From the NCBI GenBank assembly GCA_028287505.1, contig JAQBPN010000028.1:53685-117684 (forward strand): a stretch of 64,000 bases of DNA, given 5' to 3'. Under the pieces are notes generated by a model. It ran no database searches, was not told where the DNA came from, and saw only the letters and a list, made by a program, of their open reading frames with translations. The DNA comes from Fibrobacterota bacterium (lineage in GTDB: Bacteria; Fibrobacterota; Fibrobacteria; UBA11236). The position numbers were made by a program, and so were the translations under genes. The first letter of the stretch is position 1; each line of letters starts with the position of its first letter. Below, in pieces: positions 35,170-43,962 of this stretch.

Positions 35170-35727
35170 TGGAAAGACTCCGGGAAGCAATCGGGATGGA
35201 GTTCCGACTAAGACATCGAGGACTTAAATTAATGCCGACTGAAAATCGACCAAATCGGATAGATTATCGCATTTTGAAACCGCGGGTTCCAACTTCCGGA
35301 AGCCCGGTTGCAAAATGGGGTTGGCCGACCCCACATGGATCCACCTCGCCCAATTGGCCGCCGCGACCCGGAACGGAAATCCCACCCGTCACGACCCGTT
35401 CCGAAACTATTCGTTCCGACCAAAAGGAGGCCGAAAGCCGATGGGGGGTAACCCGTGGGTGCAGGGCCCGTAGCAATCAATGATTGCCGGCATAAAGGAA
35501 TGACGGAACTTATGGGAAGCAGCGGGATTATGACAAAACCTCCTGTTTTCGGGCGGTTTTCACTCCGAATCGCAAAAAATCAACGCCCCCGGTTTAATAA
35601 CCCGTATTATATTTAGCCTCAATCAGTTACTAGGCGTTCCGGCAGGCTCAAGTATCATGCAGGTTAAAGCGCATGACGACGAGGGTTTTACCGGGTGGCT
35701 GATGTGTTCTCAAAGAAGGAATCTCAG
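35170..35727. other. intergenic region with divergent promoters and long leader of the RRM gene
   Basis: About 560 bases. On the minus strand, TTGGTC (35248-35253) and TAATTT (35226-35231) 16 bases apart form a candidate promoter for the giant lipoprotein. On the plus strand, TATTATATT around 35605-35613 is the likely -10 of the RRM gene, with a leader of roughly 110 bases before AAGGA. Two short open frames of 80-100 codons in 35170-35480 show no family resemblance and are probably chance. Confidence 0.5.
35226..35253 (-). promoter_or_regulatory. candidate promoter of the exopolysaccharide operon
   Basis: Minus strand: TTGGTC, 16-base spacer, TAATTT, about 55 bases before the giant lipoprotein's ATG. 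This is a fair sigma-70-like match. It is the only good pair I saw upstream of the operon. Confidence 0.38.
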
Positions 35728-36063
35728 ATGAATATTTATGTCAGCAACATACCTTATCAGACCACCGAGGACGAACTCCGCGATGCATTTGCGGCGTTCG
35801 GCAATGTGAGCTCGGCTCGTATCATCAAAGACAAGCTGACCGGCAAATCCCGGGGGTTCGGGTTCGTGGAAATGGGCAACGACGACGAAGCCCGTGCCGC
35901 ACTCGAAGGTATGAATGGCGCCGAATTGACCGGCCGGAAGATCAATGCCAGGGAAGCCCGTCCCCGCGAAGAGGGACCCGGCGGCGGCAACGGCGGCGGT
36001 CAGGGCGGATTCCGCCGCGACAGCCGTCCCAACACCCAGAGCACCAACCGGGGCACCTACTAA
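35728..36063 (+). CDS. RRM-type RNA-binding protein
   Basis: 111-residue glycine-rich RNA-binding protein. A single RRM (about 1-78) has RNP2 (IYVSNIP) and RNP1 (KSRGFGFVEM). A flexible Arg/Gly-rich tail (GGGNGGGQGGFRRDSR) follows. Bacterial Rbp proteins of this kind bind RNA and are often cold- or stress-induced, acting as RNA chaperones. AAGGA seven bases before ATG fixes the start. The ~110-base leader and the perfect hairpin terminator directly after the stop mean it is a single-gene transcript. Neighbouring gene is an rRNA methyltransferase, fitting an RNA context. Confidence 0.92.
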   Translation: MNIYVSNIPYQTTEDELRDAFAAFGNVSSARIIKDKLTGKSRGFGFVEMGNDDEARAALEGMNGAELTGRKINAREARPREEGPGGGNGGGQGGFRRDSRPNTQSTNRGTY

Positions 36064-36073
36064 AACAATCCGT

Positions 36074-36105
36074 CGCGGGACGATTCATCGTCCCGCGGTA
36101 TTTTT
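36074..36105 (+). terminator. intrinsic terminator of the RRM gene
   Basis: Perfect 10-bp stem CGCGGGACGA (36074-36083) with TCGTCCCGCG (36088-36097), TTCA loop, then GTA and five Ts (36101-36105). Located 11 bases after the stop codon. Confidence 0.9.
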
Positions 36106-36282
36106 CCCGAGACGGCCGGAGTTTTCCGGCCGCGTGATCGATTTTACTTTTACGCGCTTCTTCCTTTTTTTTCGCCTGTTTCTCCCGCCTTGCTTCTGTT
36201 TTATAGGGTTTTTTCCGTCCATTGCGATGGAATAAGCCGATTTGGTTAGGCAAACGGCCTTGCGAATTTTTATCTTTCCCAA

Positions 36283-37617
36283 ATGCCTATTGCCGATCCC
36301 CTCTCCGTCCTGGAGGATACCCAGCCGGATGCGGAGCGCAAGGGTCCTGCCCGTCACGCTTTTTTCATCAGCACGCCCCGGAATCTCGAGCCTCTTCTGG
36401 AAGAGGAATTGCGGGAATTGGGCATCGTCGATGTAAAACAGGTCTACCTGGGCGTGGAAGCGAAGCTTTCCCGGGAAGAGGTCTACCGCGTGGTCTATGC
36501 CTCGCGCCTGGCGTCCCGGGTGCTCCGGCCCCTGGCCACCTTCCCCTGCCGCAATCCCGATGAATTGTACGAGCATGCGGTCAAGTTCAACTGGGCGCGC
36601 ATCCTGAAGGAAGGGCAGACCCTCAAGGTCTCCGCTTCCGTTTCCGATTCGGCCATCACCCACAGCCAATACGCCGCCCTCAAGCTGAAGGACGCCGTGG
36701 TCGACAGCCTGCGCGAACGCACCGGCGCCCGCCCCTCCATCGACCGGGAAACACCGGACGTGCGCCTCGATCTTTTCCTGCGCCACGACCAGGCCACCAT
36801 CAGCCTCTATTATTCCGACGGCATCATGCATCGCCGCGGGTACCGCATCCAGGCCGTGGACGCTCCCTTGAAGGAAAACCTGGCCGCGGCGGTCCTGCTG
36901 TTCTCCAAGTGGAAAGGCGATCGCCCCCTGGTGGATCTGTTCTGCGGCAGCGGCACCTTCCTCATCGAAGGCGCCATGATCGCGACGCATACGCCCGCCG
37001 GTTTCTTCCGCGAGACGCAGGGATTCGAAACGCTTCCGGATTTCTCCGAGTCGCTCTGGGCCAAGGTCAAGCACGAATTCACCAAGGCCATCCTGCCGCT
37101 GCCCAAGGGTCTCATCACGGGCGTGGACATCAGCGCCCGCGCCATGGCCGCCACGCGCGCCAACCTCGCGCGCACGCCGTGGCTTGACGCCGTCAAGCTG
37201 ACCCAGAAGGATTTCGCCAAACTGGAAGGCCCCTATCCGGATCGCACCATCGTGGCCAATCCGCCCTATGGCGTGCGTCTGGAGGACACCCAGGAAGGGT
37301 TGCAGGAGTTCTACAAATCCCTGGGCCAATTCCTCAAGACCAAGTGCCCGGACTCCAAAGCCTACGTCCTGATTCCGGACAAGGAACTGGAAAAGGAAAT
37401 CTGGTTCAAGCCCGAACGCCGGCTCGTCATCGACAATGGCGCGTTGGAAGTGAGCGTGGCCGAATACTCCATCCTGCCTCCCCGGGAAGACGCGCCCGCC
37501 AGACCCGACAAGGCTGACAAGGCCGAAAAAACCGAGAAGGCCGAAAAGGTCGAAAAACCGGCCAAATCCGAAAAGGCCGAGAAGGCCGCGAAGCCCAAAA
37601 CCCCGCCGGAAAAATGA
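36283..37617 (+). CDS. THUMP-domain RNA methyltransferase (RlmL/YpsC type)
   Basis: 444 residues. The N-terminal THUMP domain binds RNA (about 20-160). The methyltransferase has LVDLFCGSGTFLIEGAMIAT (motif I), SARAMAATRANLAR (motif II) and VANPPYGVR with the N-P-P-Y of N-methyltransferases. RlmL/YpsC enzymes make m2G in 23S rRNA. The last ~35 residues are a Lys/Glu/Ala repeat tail (AEKTEKAEKVEKPAKSEK), unusual for the family. No Shine-Dalgarno site precedes the ATG. TATCTT sits exactly six bases before it (36271-36276), so the message may be leaderless. The ATGA overlap couples the next gene. Confidence 0.88.
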   Translation: MPIADPLSVLEDTQPDAERKGPARHAFFISTPRNLEPLLEEELRELGIVDVKQVYLGVEAKLSREEVYRVVYASRLASRVLRPLATFPCRNPDELYEHAVKFNWARILKEGQTLKVSASVSDSAITHSQYAALKLKDAVVDSLRERTGARPSIDRETPDVRLDLFLRHDQATISLYYSDGIMHRRGYRIQAVDAPLKENLAAAVLLFSKWKGDRPLVDLFCGSGTFLIEGAMIATHTPAGFFRETQGFETLPDFSESLWAKVKHEFTKAILPLPKGLITGVDISARAMAATRANLARTPWLDAVKLTQKDFAKLEGPYPDRTIVANPPYGVRLEDTQEGLQEFYKSLGQFLKTKCPDSKAYVLIPDKELEKEIWFKPERRLVIDNGALEVSVAEYSILPPREDAPARPDKADKAEKTEKAEKVEKPAKSEKAEKAAKPKTPPEK

Positions 37618-38528
37618 TCGTCCTGATGACCGGCGCCACGGGCTTCATCGGAAGAACCCTGTCGGCACGGTTGTCCGCGGAAGGCCACACCCTCCGCATC
37701 CTCACCCGTAACACCAACGCTACCCCTGCGCAATCCGGACTCCCTATCGGGACCCGGGCCTTTCCGTGGACGTCCGGTGATACCGTGCCCGCGGCCGCCC
37801 TGGACGGCGCGGATGCGGTAGTCCATCTGGCGGGGGAGAGCATCGGCAGCTGGCCCTGGACCGCGGCGCGCAAGCGGCGCATCCTGGAGTCGCGGGTGCT
37901 CGGCACGCGCGCCCTGGTCCGGGCGATAAGCGAGGGCGGTACCAAGCCTTCCGTGCTGGTGGCGGCTTCGGCGGTGGGATATTATGGCGATGGCGGCGGG
38001 GAAAGCCTTCCGGAATCCCATGCCCCCGGAAAAGGATTCCTGGCGGAAGTATGCGTGGCCTGGGAGCGGGAGATCTTCCGCGCCCGGGAGCTGGGACTCC
38101 GCGCCGTGGCCGTCCGCAACGGACTGGTGCTGGGCCGCGGCGGCGCGTTGGCGAAGCTCCTGCCGGTCTACCGGAAAGGCGGCGGCGCGGTGCTCGGATC
38201 GGGAAGGCAATGGTGGAGTTGGGTCCACGTGGAGGACACGGCGGGAATATTCCTGCATGCCCTGGGGAACGGCGCGCTGGAAGGGGCCGTCAACGGATGC
38301 GCCCCGGAACCGGTGGCGCAGAGGGAATTCGCGGATACCCTGGCCAAGGCCGTGCGCCGGCCCCGGTTGTTCAGGATTCCGGCGTTCGCCTTGCGGCTGG
38401 GACTCGGAGAGATGGCGGCCACCTTGCTGGAAGGCCAGAAAACGGATGTCTCGAAGCTGTCCAAGGGGTATGATTTCCGTTACCGTACCCTGGAAGCTGC
38501 CCTGGAAAACATCGTCGCGGGAGGTTGA
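37614..38528 (+). CDS. TIGR01777/SDR39U-type NAD(P)-dependent epimerase
   Basis: 304-residue SDR-superfamily protein. VLMTGATGFIGRTLSARL is the nucleotide-binding G-x-x-G-x-x-G motif, followed by VVHLAGESIG. The TIGR01777 hallmark VAASAVGYYGDGG and the terminal DUF1731-like region (PAFALRLGLGEMA with LLEGQKTD) are present. It is a putative sugar-nucleotide epimerase/reductase of unknown substrate. It overlaps the rRNA methyltransferase by four bases. The SDR catalytic Tyr is in GYYGDG. Function beyond the fold is unknown. Confidence 0.88.
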   Translation: MIVLMTGATGFIGRTLSARLSAEGHTLRILTRNTNATPAQSGLPIGTRAFPWTSGDTVPAAALDGADAVVHLAGESIGSWPWTAARKRRILESRVLGTRALVRAISEGGTKPSVLVAASAVGYYGDGGGESLPESHAPGKGFLAEVCVAWEREIFRARELGLRAVAVRNGLVLGRGGALAKLLPVYRKGGGAVLGSGRQWWSWVHVEDTAGIFLHALGNGALEGAVNGCAPEPVAQREFADTLAKAVRRPRLFRIPAFALRLGLGEMAATLLEGQKTDVSKLSKGYDFRYRTLEAALENIVAGG

Positions 38529-38530
38529 GT

Positions 38531-39217
38531 ATGACGGGTCGTGGATTCAATTCCGGAAATTTGCTGATCGCGGCCATCCGATCGATGGCGTCTCTGCTCT
38601 GCATCGCCGCCTTGGCGGCGGCGGGAGAGGGGCCATTCGAAGACATGTCTCCGGTCGTTCCCGCGGCGCCCACGCTCCGCGTGGATACCGCCATCTACAA
38701 TCTGGATCAAGGGGTGCTCCAGTACGCCTTCACGTTCGCGAACCCTTCGGATTCGGTGCTGTATCTGGATTGCCAGGTGCCGCCCCGCGCGACCCTGACG
38801 GGGAACACCCTGGTGCTGGACTTCGACCGGACCGCGGCGCCACCGGCTCCGGGCGCGGCGGATTCCGCGGGCGCGGCCGCCGGCTCCGGCGCTTCCGGTC
38901 CATCGGCGGGAAAGACTGCCGGCGGCCCCACGGCGGGAGGCGCGGTGGATCCGAACGATTTCCCTCCCCAGCGTATCGGCGCGCAGCAGACCTTCCAAGG
39001 CCAGCGCAGGCTGGATCGCGTGCTGGGGGACTTCCATGCCCGGCCCAAGTTCACCAACCTGCAATTGAGGATGGCTTTCTATCCGGAACGCGTCAGCGGT
39101 GAAGGCGTGCCTTTCGTGGCCGAAAAACAGCGGCGCGCGACGAGCAAGACCATCACCGTGGTACGGCGCGGCAAGGCGCCGCCGCCGCCGCGTGTGCTGA
39201 AGTTCAAAACACATTAG
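38531..39217 (+). CDS. secreted protein with Ala/Gly/Pro-rich linker, unknown function
   Basis: 228 residues. A signal-like segment (IRSMASLLCIAALAAAGEG) comes first, then a beta-rich N-terminal domain (TLRVDTAIYNLDQGVLQYAF). A low-complexity Ala/Gly/Pro linker (about 105-135) and a second small beta domain ending in a basic Pro tail (GKAPPPPRVLKFKTH) follow. GGAGG seven bases before ATG 38531 fixes this start over the upstream TTG. Downstream of the epimerase by two bases, so probably one operon with the rRNA methyltransferase. No family recognised. Confidence 0.55.
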   Translation: MTGRGFNSGNLLIAAIRSMASLLCIAALAAAGEGPFEDMSPVVPAAPTLRVDTAIYNLDQGVLQYAFTFANPSDSVLYLDCQVPPRATLTGNTLVLDFDRTAAPPAPGAADSAGAAAGSGASGPSAGKTAGGPTAGGAVDPNDFPPQRIGAQQTFQGQRRLDRVLGDFHARPKFTNLQLRMAFYPERVSGEGVPFVAEKQRRATSKTITVVRRGKAPPPPRVLKFKTH

Positions 39218-39316
39218 ACCACGAAGAATTGCGGGACTGGGTATGTGCGGAGTCGACGCTGTGGCGCCCTGAATTGCATTCCGTCGGGAGTCGGGGGACC
39301 CGGCACGAAGCGTGCC

Positions 39317-39401
39317 TGGGAGTCGGGAGTTGAAGAAAAAAACTGACCAGGGTCAACTCCGTGACGCCTGGTTTTTTCTTCAACCCCCGACTCCCGACTC
39401 C
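39317..39401. repeat. long imperfect inverted repeat
   Basis: Left arm carries GGAGTCGGGAGTTGAAGAAAA; right arm is its near complement, including CTTCAACCCCCGACTCCCGA. The loop contains CCAGGGTC. Just to the left lies another GAGTCGGGGG copy (39289-39298), so the arm motif is present three times. It is 3' of the secreted-protein gene; on either strand it could fold into a strong hairpin with an A/T-rich flank and serve as a terminator or a REP/MITE-like element. Confidence 0.6.
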
Positions 39402-39506
39402 AAGGGGCGCAGCAGCGGAACCAGGCGGGTGACCCGTACTCCCGACCGGATTCTACAGAGTGCTCAGCCTCAAGCCTGGAAACACTGGCTTAAAAAACTC
39501 TTTTTC

Positions 39507-39992
39507 TTATGTGCTTTCCGGATTACTCCGTACCTGCGGCTCCAGCATGAAAATGTATTCCACGATGTATTCGGCGCTCCGCTTGTTCGCGGCCAGGACT
39601 TCGATCAAGAACAGGAACCATTCGCCGGACGGATCCCGATCCGCCATTCTTGTGCCCATGATCATGGGCCAGGCTTCCAGGCGCGCCGTCACCTGATCCG
39701 CCGTGTAATCGTCCCGCAGGAAGGGTTTCATCACCGGAAAGCGCTCAAGCGGCGGCGCGTCGCCCCAATCCGCGTGCCTTTGGCCATGCCGGCCCCGGCC
39801 CAGCAGGCGGCCCAAGCGCGTGGGACGATGGCTTTCCTCCCACAGACGCGCGTGTTCCATCCAGAGTCGGCTGTTGATGGGGGGATTTGCGCCCCCATGG
39901 GTGGCGCGATACGATGCCATCCTCAGGAAAACGCCGATGTCGTAATTCAGGCGCCAACGTTTCTCATGCATGCCTTCCCCGCGATGCCGCAT
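39507..39992 (-). CDS. uncharacterised protein (about 161 aa)
   Basis: Soluble, Arg/Trp-rich protein with no signal peptide. It has an N-terminal helix (LNYDIGVFLRMASYR) and a C-terminal alpha/beta block (ADQVTARLEAWPMIMGTRMA, FLFLIEVLAANKRSAEYIVE). GGGAGG six bases before ATG 39992 sets the start; the frame is open far upstream but that part belongs to no recognisable protein. It lies 90 bases downstream of the DedA gene and may be co-transcribed with it. Function unknown. Confidence 0.5.
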   Translation of the reverse strand: MRHRGEGMHEKRWRLNYDIGVFLRMASYRATHGGANPPINSRLWMEHARLWEESHRPTRLGRLLGRGRHGQRHADWGDAPPLERFPVMKPFLRDDYTADQVTARLEAWPMIMGTRMADRDPSGEWFLFLIEVLAANKRSAEYIVEYIFMLEPQVRSNPEST

Positions 39993-40081
39993 CCGCGCCC
40001 TCCCTTGCCGGGTTCCGGGATTTCCGGTGGGGCCCTGAGTATAAAAAACGCATTTGCGGGGCGGCGCGAAAGGCCGCAGAA

Positions 40082-40684
40082 TCAGGCGGTCCGGCCGTTT
40101 TCGCGGTGGTGGTGTCTTACGTAAACCCAAACTGTCAGGGCCGCTATGCCGGCGACCAGGATCCAAACCCCCAGGTGCATGTAGCTGGCGATGAGGTGGT
40201 AGTCGCGTCCCAGGGTGAATCCGCCGTAGGCCAGCAATGTGGTCCAGACGGCGTCGCCGATAAGGGTATAGGTGAGGTAGGGCAGGAAAGCCATGCGCGA
40301 GGTGCCGGCGGGGATGTTCACGCCGGTGCGCAGACCCGGGATCAGGCGTCCCAGCAGAACCGCCTTGACGGAGTTGCGATCGAACCATTCCCCGGCTTTG
40401 CGGACATGGGCGCTGCGCAGGCGGACCCAATGCCCATGCTTGCCCACGAAGTCCTCCACCCGTTTTTCGCCCAAGGCGAAACCCAGAAAGTACCAGGGAA
40501 GATGTCCCAGCAGGGACCCCAGCAGGCCGGCCAGGACCACGCCTTTCAAATCCAGGACGCCCACGGAAGCCAGGAATCCGGCCAGGGGCATGATGACTTC
40601 GGAAGGGAGGAGAGGAAAGATATTCTGGAGAAACATCAGGAGGGCTACGCCCCAAATACCATTATCGATCAGCCATTCGCGCAT
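40082..40684 (-). CDS. DedA-family membrane protein
   Basis: About 200 residues with four to five membrane helices. The DedA hallmarks are the N-terminal FLQNIFPLLPSEVIMPLAGF and the re-entrant-loop signature VLLGRLIPGLRTGVNIPAG followed by FLPYLTYTLIGDAVWT. The F/Y-x-x-x-R-x-x-P-x-x-R motif is intact. DedA proteins include lipid (undecaprenyl-phosphate, phosphatidyl) scramblases and half-transporters. ATG 40684 has GGGAA upstream; a TTG further out would add 4 residues. A lipid-carrier recycling role would suit the glycan genes nearby, but this is inference. Confidence 0.9.
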   Translation of the reverse strand: MREWLIDNGIWGVALLMFLQNIFPLLPSEVIMPLAGFLASVGVLDLKGVVLAGLLGSLLGHLPWYFLGFALGEKRVEDFVGKHGHWVRLRSAHVRKAGEWFDRNSVKAVLLGRLIPGLRTGVNIPAGTSRMAFLPYLTYTLIGDAVWTTLLAYGGFTLGRDYHLIASYMHLGVWILVAGIAALTVWVYVRHHHRENGRTA

Positions 40685-40989
40685 GTTTCCCACCAAGAGC
40701 CGGCCGACCCCCCAAAGCGCGTAATTCCCATTTTTTTCCGTGCTGCGGTTCGATGCCTATAAATGGAAATAATGTTTTGGACGGGGCACTGGGGCCTAAA
40801 ATACCCATCAAACTCCGAAAAATATTGGAAATGTCCGGAGCCATCCCCTAATATTGCAACGCCGGCAGCCGCGCCCCGTGACTATATAGGGTCTCGGACG
40901 AGGGTCCTGTGCGGCGGTTTTGGGTTTCCCGCGGGAACAAGGTTCTCCAGGGGACCGAGAAAATGCGCCCCGCGCGCGCAAGGAGCAGG
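40685..40989. other. intergenic region upstream of the sugar-transferase fusion
   Basis: About 305 bases between divergent genes. TATATA at 40883-40888 is a possible -10 for the right-hand gene, giving a leader of about 95 bases. AAGGAG precedes ATG 40990. The AT-rich left part could hold the DedA promoter. No gene or repeat detected. Confidence 0.4.
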
Positions 40990-43044
40990 ATGCGACCGAG
41001 TCCAAGCGTTATCGTCGTCAAACGTCTCATCGATATTTGCATAGGTTTTGTGGGAACCGGAGCCTTCCTTTTCCTGTATCCCATCCTCGCCCTCCTGATC
41101 AAATTGGAAAGCCAGGGGCCCGTGCTCTACAGCCAGGAGCGCGTGGGCATCAACAAGCGGGATCGCAAGGCCCAGGGCGGCTGGGAAAGCGAAGACATCC
41201 TGGCCCTTCGCAAATCCGATGTGGGCGGCAAGCCTTTCGAGATTTACAAATTCCGCAGTATGCGCACGGATGCCGAAAAGAACGGACCCCAACTGGCCGC
41301 CAAAGGGGTGGACCCGCGCGTGACCAAGGTGGGCTGGTGGCTGCGGGCCCTGCACCTGGACGAACTCCCGCAATTCTGGAGCGTGCTCCGCGGGGACATG
41401 AGTTTCATCGGCCCGCGCCCGGAACGCGCCCACTTCACGGTCGAGTTCGGGCGCACCATTCCCCATTATCAGAACCGAACCTTATGGGTAAAGCCCGGAC
41501 TGACCGGCCTGGCCCAGATCTCCCTGGGGTACGACGAGGGTATGGACAGCGTGGTGCGCAAGACCTACTTCGACTATTCCTATCGCGCCTCCTTCAGCCA
41601 TTTCGGATCCTGGGCCCGGATGGAATGGTGGGTGCTGATGAACACGGTGGGATACCTTCTGATCAAGCCGCGCAAGGAAGGCGACACGCGCGACCTGGCC
41701 AGCCTGAAGCGGGTGAAGGTGCTCAACATGCTGGCCCACGCCCCGCGCAAGCAGGGCAATCACAAGGTCACGGCCTGGGTCAAGCTCGATCACGACGATC
41801 GCTCCGTGGTGCTGCAGGGCAAGGACCCTTCCGAAATCACCGCCCGCTTGGCGCGCCTTTCCGCCCGCGGGCTCAAGACCCTGGAAGTCTGCTATACGCC
41901 CCGCAAGGATTTCGATCTGGAAGACCTGGGCTTCCTGGTGGAGCTGGCCCACGGCGTGAAGCAGGTGGGAGGCCGGGTGGCCGTGCGCGATCCCAGCGCC
42001 CGCGTGCGCCGCATGCTCCAGGAAATCCACATGGACAAGGTGATCGACCTGTCGAGGCCGCAAAGCCGCGTCCGCAACTTCATGACCGTGGACGTGGAAT
42101 GCTGGTTCCATGCCTACAACCTCAAGGAGAAAATCCCGCCCTCCATCTGGCATCTCCAGGAAACCCGCATCATAAACAATATGGAACGGATCCTGAGGCT
42201 GTTCAACTCGCAGGACGCCAAGGCCACGTTCTTCGTCCTGGGCTGGGTGGCCGACCGCTTCCCGGAAGTGGTGAAGATGATCGCCTCGGAGGGCCATGAA
42301 ATCGGCACCCACGGGTATTACCACAACCTGATCACGGAAATGACCCCGGCCAGCTACGAAGAGGATTTGCTCAAATCCCTGGAAGCGATTTCCAAGCACA
42401 CCTCGGAGCCCATCCGCGGGCACCGCGCGTCCAATTTCACCATCGTGCCCAATACCTATTGGGCCCTGGAAATCATGGCCAAGCATGGCCTGGAGTACGA
42501 TTCCAGCATCTTCCCCATCAAGCGCGATCGCTACGGCATCCCGGACTATCCCAACCGCCTGCCCCATACCATGCAATTGCAGAGCGGGGCGGTCATGAAG
42601 GAATTCCCCATGTCCACCCTGGGCGTGGGCAACAAGTTCCTGCCCATGTCCGGAGGCGGGTACCTGCGCCTGTTCCCGCACATCGTCACGGAAGGGTTCA
42701 TCGAAGCCTGCAACCGCAAAGGCCATCCCGCCATGGTCTATTTCCATCCCTGGGAACTGGACGAAGACCAACGCCGCGTGAGCGTGGGCCTGGTGAAGTC
42801 ATTCCAGCACTACGTGAACATCCACTCGCTGGAATGGAAACTCAACCGCCTGCTGCAGAAGTTCTCCTTCGGTTCCATCAGCGCGGGCTCGGAAGCGCGC
42901 CGCGTCAAGGCCATGCTCAAGCGCAACCCGGTATATATCCCCAGCAACATGGGATTGAATTGGGACCGGGACGCCAACCGGGAGGCGGAACGGCGCGAAG
43001 CCCGCGACAATCCCGTTATTCCGCGCAGGCCGACGGCGGCTTGA
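40990..43044 (+). CDS. fusion: initiating sugar-phosphate transferase, STAS-like segment, DUF3473-type polysaccharide deacetylase
   Basis: 684 residues with three parts. Residues 8-38 are a membrane hairpin, and residues 38-220 are the polyprenyl-phosphate glycosyl-1-phosphate transferase domain, with KFRSMRTDAEKNGP, the catalytic Asp124-Glu125 in HLDELPQF, and IGPRPER. About 250-355 looks like a STAS domain (DLEDLGFLVELAHGVKQVGG with VRRMLQEI). Residues 365-684 are a CE4-type deacetylase, with TVDVECWFH (Asp368) and the zinc His441/His445 in GTHGYYH, plus a C-terminal DUF3473-like MVYFHPWELD block. The first part starts an EPS repeat unit on the lipid carrier; the last removes acetyl groups. 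Start 40990 has AAGGAG; codons to 40909 are open. STAS assignment is tentative. Confidence 0.8.
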   Translation: MRPSPSVIVVKRLIDICIGFVGTGAFLFLYPILALLIKLESQGPVLYSQERVGINKRDRKAQGGWESEDILALRKSDVGGKPFEIYKFRSMRTDAEKNGPQLAAKGVDPRVTKVGWWLRALHLDELPQFWSVLRGDMSFIGPRPERAHFTVEFGRTIPHYQNRTLWVKPGLTGLAQISLGYDEGMDSVVRKTYFDYSYRASFSHFGSWARMEWWVLMNTVGYLLIKPRKEGDTRDLASLKRVKVLNMLAHAPRKQGNHKVTAWVKLDHDDRSVVLQGKDPSEITARLARLSARGLKTLEVCYTPRKDFDLEDLGFLVELAHGVKQVGGRVAVRDPSARVRRMLQEIHMDKVIDLSRPQSRVRNFMTVDVECWFHAYNLKEKIPPSIWHLQETRIINNMERILRLFNSQDAKATFFVLGWVADRFPEVVKMIASEGHEIGTHGYYHNLITEMTPASYEEDLLKSLEAISKHTSEPIRGHRASNFTIVPNTYWALEIMAKHGLEYDSSIFPIKRDRYGIPDYPNRLPHTMQLQSGAVMKEFPMSTLGVGNKFLPMSGGGYLRLFPHIVTEGFIEACNRKGHPAMVYFHPWELDEDQRRVSVGLVKSFQHYVNIHSLEWKLNRLLQKFSFGSISAGSEARRVKAMLKRNPVYIPSNMGLNWDRDANREAERREARDNPVIPRRPTAA

Positions 43045-43111
43045 AACAAGCCGTTCGCGGCTTGAGACAAATCGGCGCCTGAGAAGGGGTCTCACCCAAG
43101 GCCGGCTTCCG

Positions 43112-43831
43112 CTATCGCGGGGGACAGCCAAAGCCAGTGGCGGTATCCACTAGTCCCCGGGAATCGATGGTACGACCGTTAAAGCTATCCAGGTATGCCA
43201 TGGCGGTGTAACCGGTGCCGTTCCCATTGTGATCGTATTCGCTGTAAATGGTTCCCACTCCGTCCAGGTAGAGGTGAGACCCTAAATTCGGGCCATTGAA
43301 ATCAAAAGCATAACATATGGGAATGCCGGACACTGGAACCGGCTTACCTTCGACCTGGAGGGTATTCACCATGCTGTCCGGGAAAACATGGTGATCCGCC
43401 ACAGGACCCAGGAACAGTCCGAGCGGTTCGGCATAACCGCCGCATGCGACGCTGTCGGAAATAGTCTGGCAGACGAAACCGGAATCCTTCCGGACGACGG
43501 ACGCGACCGTATCATATCCGCCCTTCACATAATTATAGGAGTAAGCGTACTTCGTAAGATTCACGTGGTAACTCAGCAACCACATTCCGCCCTCCTTCCC
43601 GGCCGCCTCGAATCGGACGGTACCCTCGGTGGAGTCGGCATCACCGTTACGGTAATGGCTTTTTTCATGGTACGAATAGGACCAGGTATTCCCGCTTGCC
43701 AGGGGGCTGAAATCCCGCGTATATGTGGGCACGGGCTTGGGCCCGGTATGTGGTCCGGTTGATTCCATGCATCCGACCAGGAATGAGAGCGGCAGGAGAC
43801 TTTTCCATGTCTTCCATTTCCTAATAGCCAT
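43112..43831 (-). CDS. lipoprotein of unknown function
   Basis: 239 residues. Signal with lipobox LSFLVGC, then a Pro/Thr linker and a beta-rich domain (NTWSYSYHEKSHYRNGD ... EGTVRFEAAGKEGG). Tyr/Gly-rich strands and four later cysteines suggest a beta-sandwich with disulphides. ATG 43831 has AGGGGA upstream; the upstream open frame lacks a signal. Possibly an extracellular binding lipoprotein. It lies downstream of the pseudo-receiver gene on the same strand, with a 131-base gap. Confidence 0.62.
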   Translation of the reverse strand: MAIRKWKTWKSLLPLSFLVGCMESTGPHTGPKPVPTYTRDFSPLASGNTWSYSYHEKSHYRNGDADSTEGTVRFEAAGKEGGMWLLSYHVNLTKYAYSYNYVKGGYDTVASVVRKDSGFVCQTISDSVACGGYAEPLGLFLGPVADHHVFPDSMVNTLQVEGKPVPVSGIPICYAFDFNGPNLGSHLYLDGVGTIYSEYDHNGNGTGYTAMAYLDSFNGRTIDSRGLVDTATGFGCPPR

Positions 43832-43962
43832 GGATCCCCTATCAAGGCACCATTTTGAATGGTGCTTTCCATTGAGAGCGCGTGTACCAAAATTAGTATA
43901 TAAAAAATCACGGAGAAGCGCAAAGACCGGCGCAATCGGATTCCGACCCTTGGCTGGGCCGC

